This document shows positions 44,980-57,500 of a DNA stretch of 64,000 nucleotides, piece after piece. The stretch's first letter is position 1. Each line of letters starts with the position of its first letter. This stretch comes from Azolla pinnata (lineage: Eukaryota > Streptophyta > Polypodiopsida > Salviniales > Salviniaceae). The DNA lies in NCBI GenBank assembly GCA_037176905.1, contig JBBBWG010026524.1:1-64000 (forward strand). The letters are read 5' to 3'. The translations under genes and the position numbers were made by a program. The notes under the pieces are model-generated. The model worked only from the letters and a program-made list of their open reading frames with translations, was not told the origin of the DNA and did not search any database.

Positions 44980-46090
44980 GAAATACGCCCCACACATACA
45001 TACATGCACACACACACACATACATACATACATACACGCGCACCTACATACATACATGCATGCACACATACATACATAAACACACACATACATACAGACA
45101 CACACATATACACATACACATGCATACATACACACACATGCATACATACACACACACATGCATACATACACACACACATACATACACACACATACATGCA
45201 CACACACATACATGCACACATACATACGTACATACACACACATTTACATGCATACACATGCATGCACGCATAACATACACTGCATGTGAAGCATGCATGT
45301 ATGTGTGCATATACATACGTAAATATCTACCTGGAGATGTATGTATTTATGTATTTGCTCATATACATACGTACATATATACGTATATATGGATGGATGG
45401 ATGTATTTGTTCATATACATATGTATCTACATGCACGTACTAAAACTATGTAGATATGTATGGATGGATGTATTTGTTCATATCCATGTGTACATATCTA
45501 CGTAGAGATGTATGTATGGATGCATTTGCTCGTATACATATGTATCGACATGTACGTACTAAAACTACATAGATATGTATGGATCTATTTGTCCATATAC
45601 ATACGTATCTACATGTACGTACTAAAACTACATAGATATGTATGGATGGATGTATTTGTTCACATTCATGTGTACATATCTACGTAGAAATGTATGTATG
45701 GATGTATTTGTTCATATACATATGTATCTACATATACGTACTAAAACTACGTAGATATGTATGGAAGGATGTATTTGTTCACATTCATGTGTACATATCT
45801 ACGTAGAAATGTATGTATGGATGTATTTGTTCATATACATACGTATCTACATATACGTACTAAAACTACGTAGATATGTATGGATGGATGTATTTGTTCA
45901 CATTCATGTGTACATATCTACGTAGAAATGTATGTATGGATGTATTTNNNNNNNNNNNNNNNNNNNNNNNNNNNNNNNNNNNNNNNNNNNNNNNNNNNNN
46001 NNNNNNNNNNNNNNNNNNNNNNNNNNNNNNNNNNNNNNNNNNNNNNNGTTCATATACATATGTATCTACATCTACGTACTAAAACTACGT
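44980..46090. repeat. ACAT/ATGT minisatellite with about 120-bp higher-order unit, spanning an assembly gap
   Basis: From 44990 to about 45260 it is (acac/atac)n. From about 45380 it is a tandem array of about 119-120 bp units carrying 'tactaaaactac', 'gtagatatgtatgg', 'ttgttcacattcatgtg' and 'tctacgtagaaatg'; the landmark 'actaaaac' occurs near 45439, 45558, 45620 (short unit), 45739, 45859 and 46079. The palindrome 'tctacgtaga' sits in most units. Its array length is unknown because of the gap. Confidence 0.88.
45948..46047. other. Assembly gap (100 N)
   Basis: Exactly 100 N, the usual placeholder for a gap of unknown size. It sits inside the 120-bp tandem array, which probably broke the assembly. 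Confidence 0.99.
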
Positions 46091-47160
46091 CAGGATAAGA
46101 GACTTGAAACCCCAACAAAAGCCACAATGGAAAACTGGACCTTAGCATTATCGAGCACTATGTCTGTGTTACGGTAGTGTAATGGTATACAGGAGTATGA
46201 AGAACGAGGAATTGTTCGATTGAAATTATGAAACAGATCATTAAAAATGACAAGATGTTATTGGTGCGAATGGAATACATGTGAAAGCGATTGTGTCATC
46301 TTTCTATCTATTGAAGTTCACATTCGAACCATTCTCAATGTGAATGGTTCGAATGCAGTGCAATTGAGGAGCCCTTGAGGTGCAAACCACAACTAATTAG
46401 TTCCCATCTATCTCGTAGTCGTAGCCTATCTCAAATCCGAGCTTCTAAAAGTCGAAGCAAATCCAACAAGAACTCGGAAAAGATTATAGGGATCAACCTT
46501 GCAAGTGTATCTGTTAAGGATAGATTTACGCTCAACTATTGAGATAAAAGTATGTGTTTGTTAACCTAAGAAGTCCTCTTAAATGTAATGTTATACCTCC
46601 AAAACGTTCCAAATTTATTTTGCCTCAATAATAATCTCATGTAATAGTACATTGTTTGATACCAATTGCTAACACATCAATATACATATTCATATCTTCA
46701 CATCTTAAGTCATCTAATTCTCTATCATTCGAAGCCTCATATCTATCATGCATAGATACAATGGAGAAGAACAAAGGTACGACAAGGAGATATGATACTA
46801 AGAGACAAAAAGAGAGCTAAGATATAATAGAAACTAAGTTTAAGATTTTATAACTAGCGTTATTCCTCTTAACTGGAATCAATGGGAACTCTTGTATTTA
46901 TACATAAGCATGATCTCTTCATACAAAGGATCTTTCTACAAAGTACATGCATAAGCTTTTAAAAAGTTCTAAAACTTTTATAGTTTCCTAAATGTCTAAT
47001 ATGTTTGTTTATAAATATGATGTATTGGTTAGATTACTTGATTATAATAAAAATGGTATGAGTTAAAATCTCATTATACTTTTTTCTCTCGATATCAATG
47101 CTACATTAGTGTCTACAAAAGGTTGTTATAACTATGACTTGTTTGTTCTATTTCCTTTTG
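46091..47160. other. Unassigned AT-rich spacer with a short hairpin
   Basis: No gene recognised. A perfect 14-bp inverted repeat, 'cattcgaaccattc' (46321-46334) and 'gaatggttcgaatg' (46342-46355), has a 7-base loop. The rest is AT-rich with no clear repeat or domain. Confidence 0.55.
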
Positions 47161-47164
47161 ATTC

Positions 47165-47990
47165 TCCCCCCAAGATTTATGTGTCTCTTATCCTCCTATA
47201 TTTTTTTCTCTATTGCACTTCCTCATGCTTTCCTTTGATTTTTCCCCCAAGCTTCTATTTTTTCACACTATTTTCCCATTACATTTCCTTACGATTTCAT
47301 TTTCATTTTGCCCTCGAGATCTATGTATTTTCTATCCTTCCATTTTTATACTCTATTTTGCCTTTGCATTTCCTTTTGACTTTCCCTCGAGACCTATGTA
47401 TCTCTTATCTTCTATCTTTTTACTATATTTCCTCTACACATCCTCATGTTTTTCCTTCTAAAATTTCCCTTGGGATCAATGTATCCCCTATCATTCTAAT
47501 GTTTTTATTCCAGTTACGCTGCATTTCCTAATGAAAGCATTCAGATTCTTCCCTCGAGATATATGTATATCTTATCCTTCTATTTTGTACTCTATTTCTC
47601 CTTTGCACTTCCTTATAATTTGTGTTTTCTTTTCCCCTCAAGATCTACGTATCGCCTATCCTTCTATATTTTTACTCTATCGCCTCTGCTCTGCACTTCC
47701 TTCCGCTTGTTCCCTTGCGATCTATGCATCTCCAATCCTTCTATTTTCTTTTCACTCGAATTTCCTCAACATTTCCTTCTAATTTCTCCATCAACATCTA
47801 TGCGTCTTCTATCCACCTATTTTTTACCATATTCTCCTCTGCATTTCCTTCTGAGTTTTCCCTCGAGATCTATGTATTCTCTCCTACGCTTCTAAATTTT
47901 TTTACTCTATTTTTTTTCCTTCGCATTTCCTCCTACTGTTTTCCTTCGCATTTCCTCCTACTGTTTTCCTTCAGATTCTTCCCTTGTGAT
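47165..47990. repeat. Pyrimidine-rich tandem array, unit about 65-90 bp
   Basis: About nine degenerate copies of a unit containing 'cctcgagatctatgtat', 'ctcttatccttctattttt', 'actctatttctcctttgca' and 'tttccttctgattt'. The landmark 'atctatgtat' or variants occur near 47174, 47317, 47388, 47474, 47557, 47642, 47720, 47788 and 47867. It lies 540-1365 bp upstream of the KEA start codon. Long Phe/Ser/Leu open frames across it come from the pyrimidine bias. Confidence 0.78.
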
Positions 47991-48039
47991 CACAAAATTT
48001 GTAAACTTGTTCATGTGATAAGAAGAAGATAAGAGAAGT

Positions 48040-48092
48040 CAAAGAAAGAAGAAGAAAGAAGAAGAAGAAGAAGAAGAAGAAGAAGAAGAATA
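48040..48092. repeat. (AAG)n microsatellite upstream of KEA
   Basis: A run of 'gaa'/'aag' units with two short interruptions, about 440-490 bp before the KEA ATG. It is of opposite strand bias to the adjoining pyrimidine array. Confidence 0.85.
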
Positions 48093-48249
48093 TATCTACT
48101 ACGATCGTCTTTGAACTGCCATCCTTCGTTGCCGCACACAGAACGAAGGATCACCATTGAAGCTTCTTCTTCCTGCGCATTCCTCGTCTCCTCTCCCTCC
48201 GGATCATGTAGCCGAGCTCCCCTGCATAACGCTGTGACTCCGCGTAGCC

Positions 48250-48468
48250 ATGCTAAGGAACCATCGCAGTTCTAGCAGCAGCAGGAGCAGCTCAGTCTCA
48301 GATAGACGCACCTGTAAACCGGCAGACGAGAGGGCGAGGGAAGAGACGGAGAAGAAAGGAGGATCGGATTCGTGTCGCTTGCGTACAGGTATGAACATTC
48401 CTCACGTCCTCATCCCCCAATTCAATCCTGAGCTAATTCCTTTGATACCTGTCTTTCCGCTGCAATGA
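48250..48468 (+). other. Possible upstream open reading frame in the KEA leader
   Basis: An ATG at 48250 opens a 72-codon frame that stops at 48468, 61 bases before the KEA ATG. It encodes a Ser/Arg-rich peptide without known domain. If the KEA transcript starts upstream of 48250 it would be a uORF; the transcript start is unknown, so this is speculative. Confidence 0.25.
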
Positions 48469-48529
48469 TTGCAGTCCTCGAGGATCGGTCTGTTCTTGCT
48501 TTCGCTGCGAAGCTTCCGAGGCTGAGGCC

Positions 48530-51500
48530 ATGAATTCGATCTCACTTCTTCAACCGTATGATCTCTCTCTGCAGCATCAGTGGAGATATTCGGATCCTTC
48601 CACATCTCTCTCACGTTCTATTGGTGTTTCTTCTACATCTACGCTCCCATGCCTTTGTGTGGGATTCTCGCGCCCTAATTGTTGCCTGCTGAGTCATACC
48701 CGAAGCAAAGCTTGGACGAAAAGACACCACATTTCATCATGTATTTTGGTAAGATCGAGGAATTTATATACTTCGAATCCTTCTGCAGGATCAGGATCTA
48801 GAAGTAAATTTGGAGATCTTACAGAGATGCATTCTAGAAAAGAAAGGAAGAAAAAAATCGTATCTGATCAAAATGCGAGATCTTTGTGGAAAGATGGCTT
48901 GATAAGAAGAAAGAGGAGAGGTTGTAGAACTGTGGTTTTCTGTGATTATAGATTGAGTGGACAAGGAATAGGGGCCACCGATCCAGATAATAGCTCAAAT
49001 GAAAATAATACGAGCCATTCTAGATCATCATTTGGTTCTGATACAGGTGGTCTAGGTCATGAAACCCAATGTAGTAGTACTTTAGAGAGCAGCGAACAGA
49101 TCGAATGTAACTGTTTTGAAAATGAGAATGAACACGTGTCTTCTCTTGAGCATCTTCGAGCAACACTGAAGTCTACTTTAGAAGAGTTAGAACTAGCAAG
49201 ATTAAAAAGCTTGGAAATTGAGCGAGAAACACAAGTGATTACAGAGCGAGCAATTTCTCTCAGAGATGAGGCTGATTTGGCGGCAAGCAAGGTGGAGAAC
49301 GCAAAATCCAGGTTTGAGAAGTTATCAAATGAAGAATTAAGCGTTGAGGATCTGATAGTGAAGGCCAAGGATTCACTATCACGAGCTCAAGAAAACTATA
49401 GATGCGCTCAAAAGTCATCAGTAGACGCACCAGAAGGGGAATCGAAGGATCAACTGGTGGTTGATCCAGAGAAAGACATTGTTGATAACAAACAAGCAGA
49501 GGATTTCTCCATCGAAGATTGTGTTAGTGGCAGCATTCCACCTTTTTTGGCAGACAGTTCTGAGATGGTGAACATAAGAGGCAAAATTCAAGAAGAGAAA
49601 GAACAAGAAATTTTGGGGTTATTGAGTGAGGAAGGAAACCTAATTGCCTATGAAGCAGAAGTGAAGGGTTGTGAGATGGCTCTAGCACAGTATGAAATGG
49701 ATCTTCAACGAATCAAGGCTTCAAAGTCGGACCTTCAAAAGGAACTTCTGGCCATGTTAGAAGCTGCGAAGAAGGCCAGAGAGAGTGCAATGGAAGGAGA
49801 TTATGAAGTCGCAAAGGTAATGTCTTTAGCTGAACAGGCTGTTGCTTCAGAAGTTGATGCAACACAGAGAGTATCCGTTGCGGAGATAGCACTCCAGAAG
49901 GCAGAGAAGCTTGTTCTTTGTGAAACGGTTCCGAGTCATTCAACTTTGGGTTCTACATCGAGTCGAATATCAGAGAAGGATTCTGAAGGAGTTTCCAGTA
50001 CAACTGCTGCTTATGGAACAGCAGCAGAAGGAATTCACTTAGATAATACTGCAAAGGAAGATAATGATAGCAGTGAGCTCCATACGGCAGAAGATGGAAA
50101 ACCACCTATCGCCGTCTCCGATGAAGCTGTAGAAGTCACTGACAAAGTCTCAGGAAGGGGACCTGAAGCTGCTAGAGTAGAAGTGGGCATGCTGTTGCAG
50201 GAGACAGAGTCGGAAAAGCCAAAAAACGTTCATCAGGAGAAAGATAATGTCAAAGAATCTTCACCTCATGTTGGCATTCCCAAATCTAAGAGATCCTCTC
50301 GATTCTTTTCTGCTTCATTTTTCTCGTTCAATGATGATGAATCAGAGTTCACCCCAAGCAACCTTTTCAGTGGGATACAACAAAATTTTCTAAAGATCTC
50401 AGTGGGAATATTGCTACTTTGTGGGGGGTATGCTTGCAATGCATAGTTCAAATGGAGGATGATTAAAGAAAGACCAAACTTGCTGTTTGCTTATCTATAT
50501 GTTTGATTATTGTTATTCCAGGAGTCTATTATTGAAGAGGCAAATAGAATTGGAGCCACACATGACTCAACGTACAGAATTCGTTATTACTTTCGAAGAG
50601 GCATCTTCTAGTGCAAAACCACTGATGATAGAGCTGCAAAAGCTACCACTGAAAGCACGAAATCTTCTTGAAAAAATCCCTCAGGAGGTGTTTTTCTTGC
50701 TTTAACGTTTTTAATCAAACTTCATGGAAGCCTCAGATAAAGTTTCATTTTATGTATTAGATCGTGGTTCCTCAACACAGAATTCTAATGTAGCTTTAAG
50801 GCAATTTGATGGTGCGATTAGAGTAATATAAGATTAAATAAAAATGAAACAACAGTATATCAGAATTTCCGCAGCTACTGCCACGAGTTCTGATTATTAT
50901 TCTGGGCTATATTCTTCTAAATTATGCATGTTGATGAAACCGAATTTTGTATGAGCGTAATGCCTTGAGTATAAGTTGGGGATTATGGTTTTCAGTTACC
51001 TACGTAGCTAACTCCACAATGAACTATCAAGTAGGATTAAAGGTTCTACGTTGCATGATATATTTTGTTACATCAGGATCTTATCTTGGTGTAAGATACC
51101 ACTATAGAAGCATCTTTCCTTGATCTAACAGGAAAATCTGTTGCCATTGGCACTTCCCATTAATTTCATATATTTATTCTAGCTTGTTCTTCAAGATGAG
51201 ATGACATTTTCAGATTTAACTCCTTGCCTCATTTCGTAGGCTTGGTGGACTCTTAAGAGACATTTGTATATAATAAGATGCCATAGGGATTGTTTGTCCT
51301 TGTTATGTGGAAAAACATTTGCTTTTGCTTATAATTGTTTCTGTGCTAAGGCATAAAAGTTTGATGGCAGCTGCACGAAGAAGAAACTTCCCTTTTTGAT
51401 GTCTTATGGTTGCTTCTCGCAAGCGTGATTTTTGTACCCTTATTCCAGAAACTTCCTGGCGGTGAGTCAAAGCTGCATTAAGTTTCAGTGGTGCATGATT

Positions 51501-54500
51501 GAATATTGTAATGTTTTATTTCTTTTCTGAAGCATGTAAAATCAGCTACAGTAATAAAGCTAATATAAGCAATGTTAAAGTTGATGATATTTATCAAAAA
51601 CATCAATATGAACTGATCAACTCAACAAATGTAAAGTCATTTACATTTTATCAGTCATAGGTACCAATCATAAAAAGGAGGTACTACATGCTTTTTTACA
51701 TGCTGTACATATATTAGTTCAGAAATGCTGAATCTTGTACCAATCTTGCACTGCTGAAGCATAAACATGTAGTGTTTTGAATATGATGACCTAAAGTCTG
51801 CTATCACTTGGGTGGATACATATAAGAAAGAATTGACTTCATTTGAAAAAATGCAACCTGGAAGCTCCCCCTGACCTATAGGCATATCCAGATGATTCAG
51901 TGTGAACAGTACTAGTTATCTTCCTCTGCTAATGTTATCAACCACTGACTTTATTCTCTCTGAAATCACTTTATACCCTTATTATAATCTATTCCATGAA
52001 ATTCACATTCAGCACACTTTTATGTATAGTAATTATGAAGTCTTTGATTGTGTAATCTGGCGTGTGAATACTATTTTGGACTTATTTCCAAATGCTATTT
52101 GTAATACTACCAAATGAATAATCCACTAATTCTCTTACTCTATGTTAAAGCTGCTTTATTTTTGTTTGCACTGTTTTTGTGTTAGGATTATATTGTAGAG
52201 TTTTGTTTCAGTATAAATTGTGAAAAGCATTGAATGTTATTGATAATGGCTTTTTAACATCAGTTTCATGTTCTTCCAAGTCATTCTGTGCACTATTTCC
52301 ATTCTAAAGCAATTTGACTGGGTGCAAACAATGTATTCTTAGTTAAGAAAGTTCTTGGCTTTCTGCTTGCCGATCTCTTTTGAATATTAATCTTACATGA
52401 ACTATATCTGCCAGATGATTTTAAGGCTCTTTGTTTTATTTTTTATGCTCTGCAGGTAGCCCTGTACTTGGTTACCTCATTGCCGGTGTACTTATTGGGC
52501 CGCATTCTTTATCAATCATACAAAATGTACATGCAACGAAGACAATTGCAGAGTTTGGTGTTGTTTTTCTGCTTTTCAATATTGGGCTAGAGGTATTTAC
52601 ATTCCTATAGCATTATGGTCATTGTCATTCAAGTTGGAATTACCATCATTAAGCTATCTGTTTCACATATTTTGATAAGTTACAAATTCTTCATAAACGT
52701 TTAATGTTCTCCCACATAAAGTGGACCACATGAAGCTAGCCGTAGTTATAAGTCATGAACATAACTTTAAGATGAAAGGTGTATGGTTCTATTTAATAAT
52801 ATTGATCGAGATCTTTTGTTCTTTTGAAGCTTTTGATCAGAAAAGTAGATGGACAGATAGATGTGGGGCATCTTAGGATCAGGGGTACATCTGGGATAGG
52901 GAAAGATCCCTTTCACATCGAGGGTGGTTCCCTTCTTAGATTTTCATTGATTACTTTCCTGATGTTGTCACAAAGATGACTCTCTAGATTTGGGGCATGT
53001 CTGGGATAGGGAAAAATCCCTTTCACATCACATTATTGGTAGATGTCCATTTAATACCTTCCTGACGCTGCCATAAAGATGACTCTTTAGATAAACATAC
53101 GAATCCTTCACTCCAACTTGGCTCCCTAAGAGTTCATATGGCTTGACTGATGCTTTTGTGCAGAAGATCATGACCTTGTTCTTACCAATGCACTTGCTCT
53201 TGCAGATCATACATCCAACATTCCCTACCAGTCAATGAAGATGCTGTACTACCTGTAGTTGTAGAGTATCAACATTTGAAACCCTCAACAAACCTTTAAT
53301 GTGAAGACGATAGTCAAAATCTGCTACAAAGATCGTTTTGCACCATTTTGAGATGCTATCAACAGAACTATTTTGGGGCGCGTAAGATGAATATTCTCCC
53401 TCAGCCTAAGCCCAGCACAATATAGAAGTAGAACCACCAACAAACAATAGGTCGAAGGATTAAAAAGTATATTAGCGTGGCTGAATGAAATATTAATAAA
53501 GGGAGGAAAGCCTCTTTAAGTATCAAATAGTGGACGTGCCATATTTTTTTGAAGCGTTCATGTAATCATGATTTCTTTTCCATCATCTATAATATTTTTA
53601 CTGCATCGTTATTTTTCTTATTCCCATTATATGTAAGAATACTACTAGAAGCTGATGGATTCATATGAAAGTTCTTTTTTTTGCCAATGTTAACTGTAGA
53701 ATGTGTCACAATTGAACCTTCTTGTGACTGCCTATAGCAACATTTGATTTGGACTTTCTGTGCAGTTATCTGTGGAAAGATTGAGCTCCATGAAGAAGTA
53801 CGTTTTTGGACTTGGAACATCACAGGTATTTTAAATTTATAAAACATGTTTGTATTTAAACTCCATTTGTAGTTGAGTCTATGATACCAGATATAACTCT
53901 GAATCTTACAGGTGCTAGCCACAGCACTTGTTGTTGGATTATGTTGCCGCTACATCTGTGGATTTTCAGGACCTGCAGCCCTTGTTATAGGAAATGGGCT
54001 AGCGCTTTCATCCACTGCTGTTGTGCTGCAGGTAAGTATTCCCTTTTTTTTTTGAGCAGTGGTTTTTCTCAACACATTGGATCTATAGAAGTCTTGACTT
54101 CGTTATTTCAAGAGGGCTGTGGTGAAATTCTGTTTGAAGCCATGATTATTGCGATGACAGCATAACCAGAATTTCCAGTTTACTGTGAAGGAATTTTCAT
54201 AGGGCTCGATGACATGTTTAAACTTTATTCTGTCTCATGGCTGCATTCTCAAATTGCACAAATTTTAGATTCTTTCTGTTACGGGCTATTCCACATTCCT
54301 TTTTTTTACAGGCTTATAATGGATATGGGGAGCTTCATTTGATTTTTATCAGGATGTATGGTAGTTACGTAATTACTTGATGTTCATTGTTTAGGTTCTC
54401 CAAGAACGAGGAGAGGGTACATCACGTCATGGACGTGCAACATTCTCTGTTTTGTTGTTTCAGGTATGCATTTGATAAGTTTATGTAGAATTTCCGATTA

Positions 54501-57500
54501 CAAACATATAGTGGCATATTTTGGTGTTATTGTTCCTGACGAGCTAAGTTAGTTGGATATTTATGGATGCTTTTGTCATTTACTTTGCAGGATATTGCTG
54601 TTGTTGTGTTGCTAATCTTGATTCCTCTTATTTCACCGAATTCTTCAAAAGGAGGAGTGCGTAGAACATTGTGCATTCTCAAACTATGTTTTTCTCATCA
54701 TGGAAAGATAGCATCTTCAGAAAAAAGAAACTTAAATGTTCCGTACTTCTTTTATTTTTCTTCAGCAAATAATGCGTATTTCTTATATTGGACATCTAGG
54801 TCGGCTTCCAAGCCATAGCCGAAGCTCTTGGAATTGCTGCAGTTAAGGGCGTCATGGCTATAGGGGGCATTATTGCTGGTGGACGCTTGGTAAAACTTAC
54901 CTCATACAGTTTATAATACTGCATACTAGTGTGAGTGCTAATTTTGTGGTGTTTGTCTCCATACAGCTTCTTCGTCCTATATACAAAAGGATGGCTGATA
55001 ACCAAAATGCAGAGATATTTGCTGCAAATACACTGTTTGTAGTTCTTGGAACAAGTGTACTCACTGCTAGGGTAAGCTCTTTGAAAGAACTTCAGACATC
55101 TGTAAAAATGATTATATTGCTAATGTTTCTTTTTATGGACAAGGCTGGTCTTTCAATGGCCCTGGGAGCTTTTCTGGCTGGGTTGCTGCTTGCAGAAACT
55201 GAGTTTTCTCTGCAGGTCGAATCTGACATTGCACCATATCGTGGTCTGCTGCTTGGTCTTTTTTTCATGACTGTAAGTTCTACACTTGAGATGAGAATCT
55301 GTATGGGTTATATTGATTTCATTTGAGGCCTATGTCAAACATTATATGTAACCATTTCTACACTAGAGGAAGATGTCAAAATAGAAGACCTTACATCAGA
55401 TATACAAGTGATGATGCCAGGTGCGTCAGAATGAAAATTATGACATCTATTATCCCAATAGTTTCGGGTCTAAAGCACTAGCTATTTAAATTTCGGAAGT
55501 GGTTGTAGTGAAGTTTGAACTTAGGTTGTGAATGTATTAGGACATAGCCCATCAGAAAGATAAAAGTTCGAAGGGACTGTAAACACTGACCAGGACTAGG
55601 GATGAACACAAAGTACCATTATGCTTACAAACTACCAATATTATAACATGTTATATACAGCTTGGAGATGGATGTTAAAGATAGAGTCTTAATAGTGATT
55701 CAAAATTCTACTATCTTTGGAGCCTCTAACTGGTATATGTTCGGAGTTCCAACACCTTATGACTTACAAATCCCAGTATACTTGGTTAAAGTTTTTCCTG
55801 GATGCTGCTCTTATGACGTAAGGTTTATTAAGGGGATTGGTTGCTCTGCCAATATCCCTTTGGCAAGCACTAATGATGTTCTTTATATATCGATTAACCA
55901 TTGAGTTGATCAACGTAGTTGCTCATGATGCATGGATATATCACATGTACAAAAGCAAACGTCTATACACTTGTTTAATGATTTCATGCATCCCAGGAAA
56001 GAACTGCGTGCTTTTTCTGGTTTTGTTGAACCTCAAACTCGTGTCTATTTACAGGTGGGCATGTCAATAGATCCAAAACTCTTCATCTCCGAATTTCCTA
56101 TCATTATTGGGGGATTAAGTATGCTACTCATTGGGAAAACAGTTGTGGTAGCTTGTATAGGCCGTCTTTTTGGTCTTTCTCCTGTGGCTGCTGTCCGGGC
56201 TGGACTTTTGCTTGCTCCCGGTGGAGAATTTGCATTTGTTGCTTTCGGTGAAGCTGTGAACCAGGTTAGGTTAACATGCAACCTTTTTGGCAACTCGACT
56301 TATTTTTCTTACAAGTAATAGTGATGGAAAATTTTGAACTGCATGACGTTATACTTGAGATGATGTGGGTGCTGACTAAAGTCCTTTGGTATGAATCATC
56401 AGCTACATTTTGCATCCAGAATCGTACACCTGATAAAATTAATGCTGATGCACAAAAATTTGCTCGCTGTTTCAACAGAACTGTTCAATGCTCGTTTACA
56501 TGGTTCAATATTCTTCTCTTGGTTTTGACACTATAGTTTTGGTGACTGAATTTGTACTTCTTTTGCATACAGAAAAAATTAAAGAATCGAAAGAAAAAGA
56601 GAAAAGAGATTCGACTATACGTAGAGACTAAGAGATTAACCCCCATTGTACCAGAAGAAAATTATAATGTGCGAAAAGTTCTCATTATAATGAGCAAAAC
56701 GTTCTCATTGTTACGTTTTTGTATGTTGATATCTGCAGCGCATCATGACTTCTGGCATGTCGTCACTGCTTTTTCTCATTGTGGGACTGTCCATGGCGCT
56801 GACCCCTTGGTTAGGAGCTCTGGGTCAATCCATCGCCTCTCGGTTTCAGCAACAAGACGTGCTCAGTCTACTTCCAGCAGAAACAGAGGCACAGAAATGA
56901 AAATATTTAGTTTATTTAATGTGCCTCTTCATCGAAATTACGTGTCTGATATGGTTATAGGGCTGTTTGCTTACAGACTGATGACTTGCAAGGTCACATC
57001 ATCATCTGTGGATTTGGGCGTGTAGGACAGGTGAAATTTTGAAAGGTTGTGTGTAATATGAATTTTGTTAATACTGTGAGAGCTAACATTGTCATGGTTC
57101 TCACAGATCATAAGCCAGCTTCTGTCAGATTGTTTAATACCTTTCGTGGCCGTAGATGTTAGGAGGTAAATACACTCGCACTAATTTTCTACAATTCCAT
57201 GTCCTGAGCATGTCTTGAAATTTAAAAATTTTCATCTTGATTCTAAGTGAACGTGTCACGGTTGGACGAGCCCTTGACTTTCCGGTATACTTTGGGGATG
57301 CAGGGAGCAAGGAGGTAGAACCATAGGTTCAGATACTCGTAAAATATCTGATTCTAGTACCTCAGACTATTTTATGTTTTTATTGGAACACAGTATGCCA
57401 GATCTTATTGAGGTTTCTGTTCTAACCTTTGATATGCCTTTAAGGTACTCCATAAACTCGGTGCTGAGAGGGCATCGTGTGCAGTGATTACCCTTAATAC

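Noticed and set aside
44778-45443. Met/Cys/Val- and His/Thr-rich open frames upstream of SPF30
   Set aside because: They come from the ACAT/ATGT minisatellite, not from a gene.
47109-48032. Phe/Ser/Leu-rich open frames suggesting a membrane protein
   Set aside because: The hydrophobic look follows from the pyrimidine-rich tandem array; copies shift frame between units and no family is recognised.
52885-53220. Possible transposon piece in KEA intron 4
   Set aside because: Only a diverged 110-bp duplication is visible; no terminal repeats or domains support a mobile element call.
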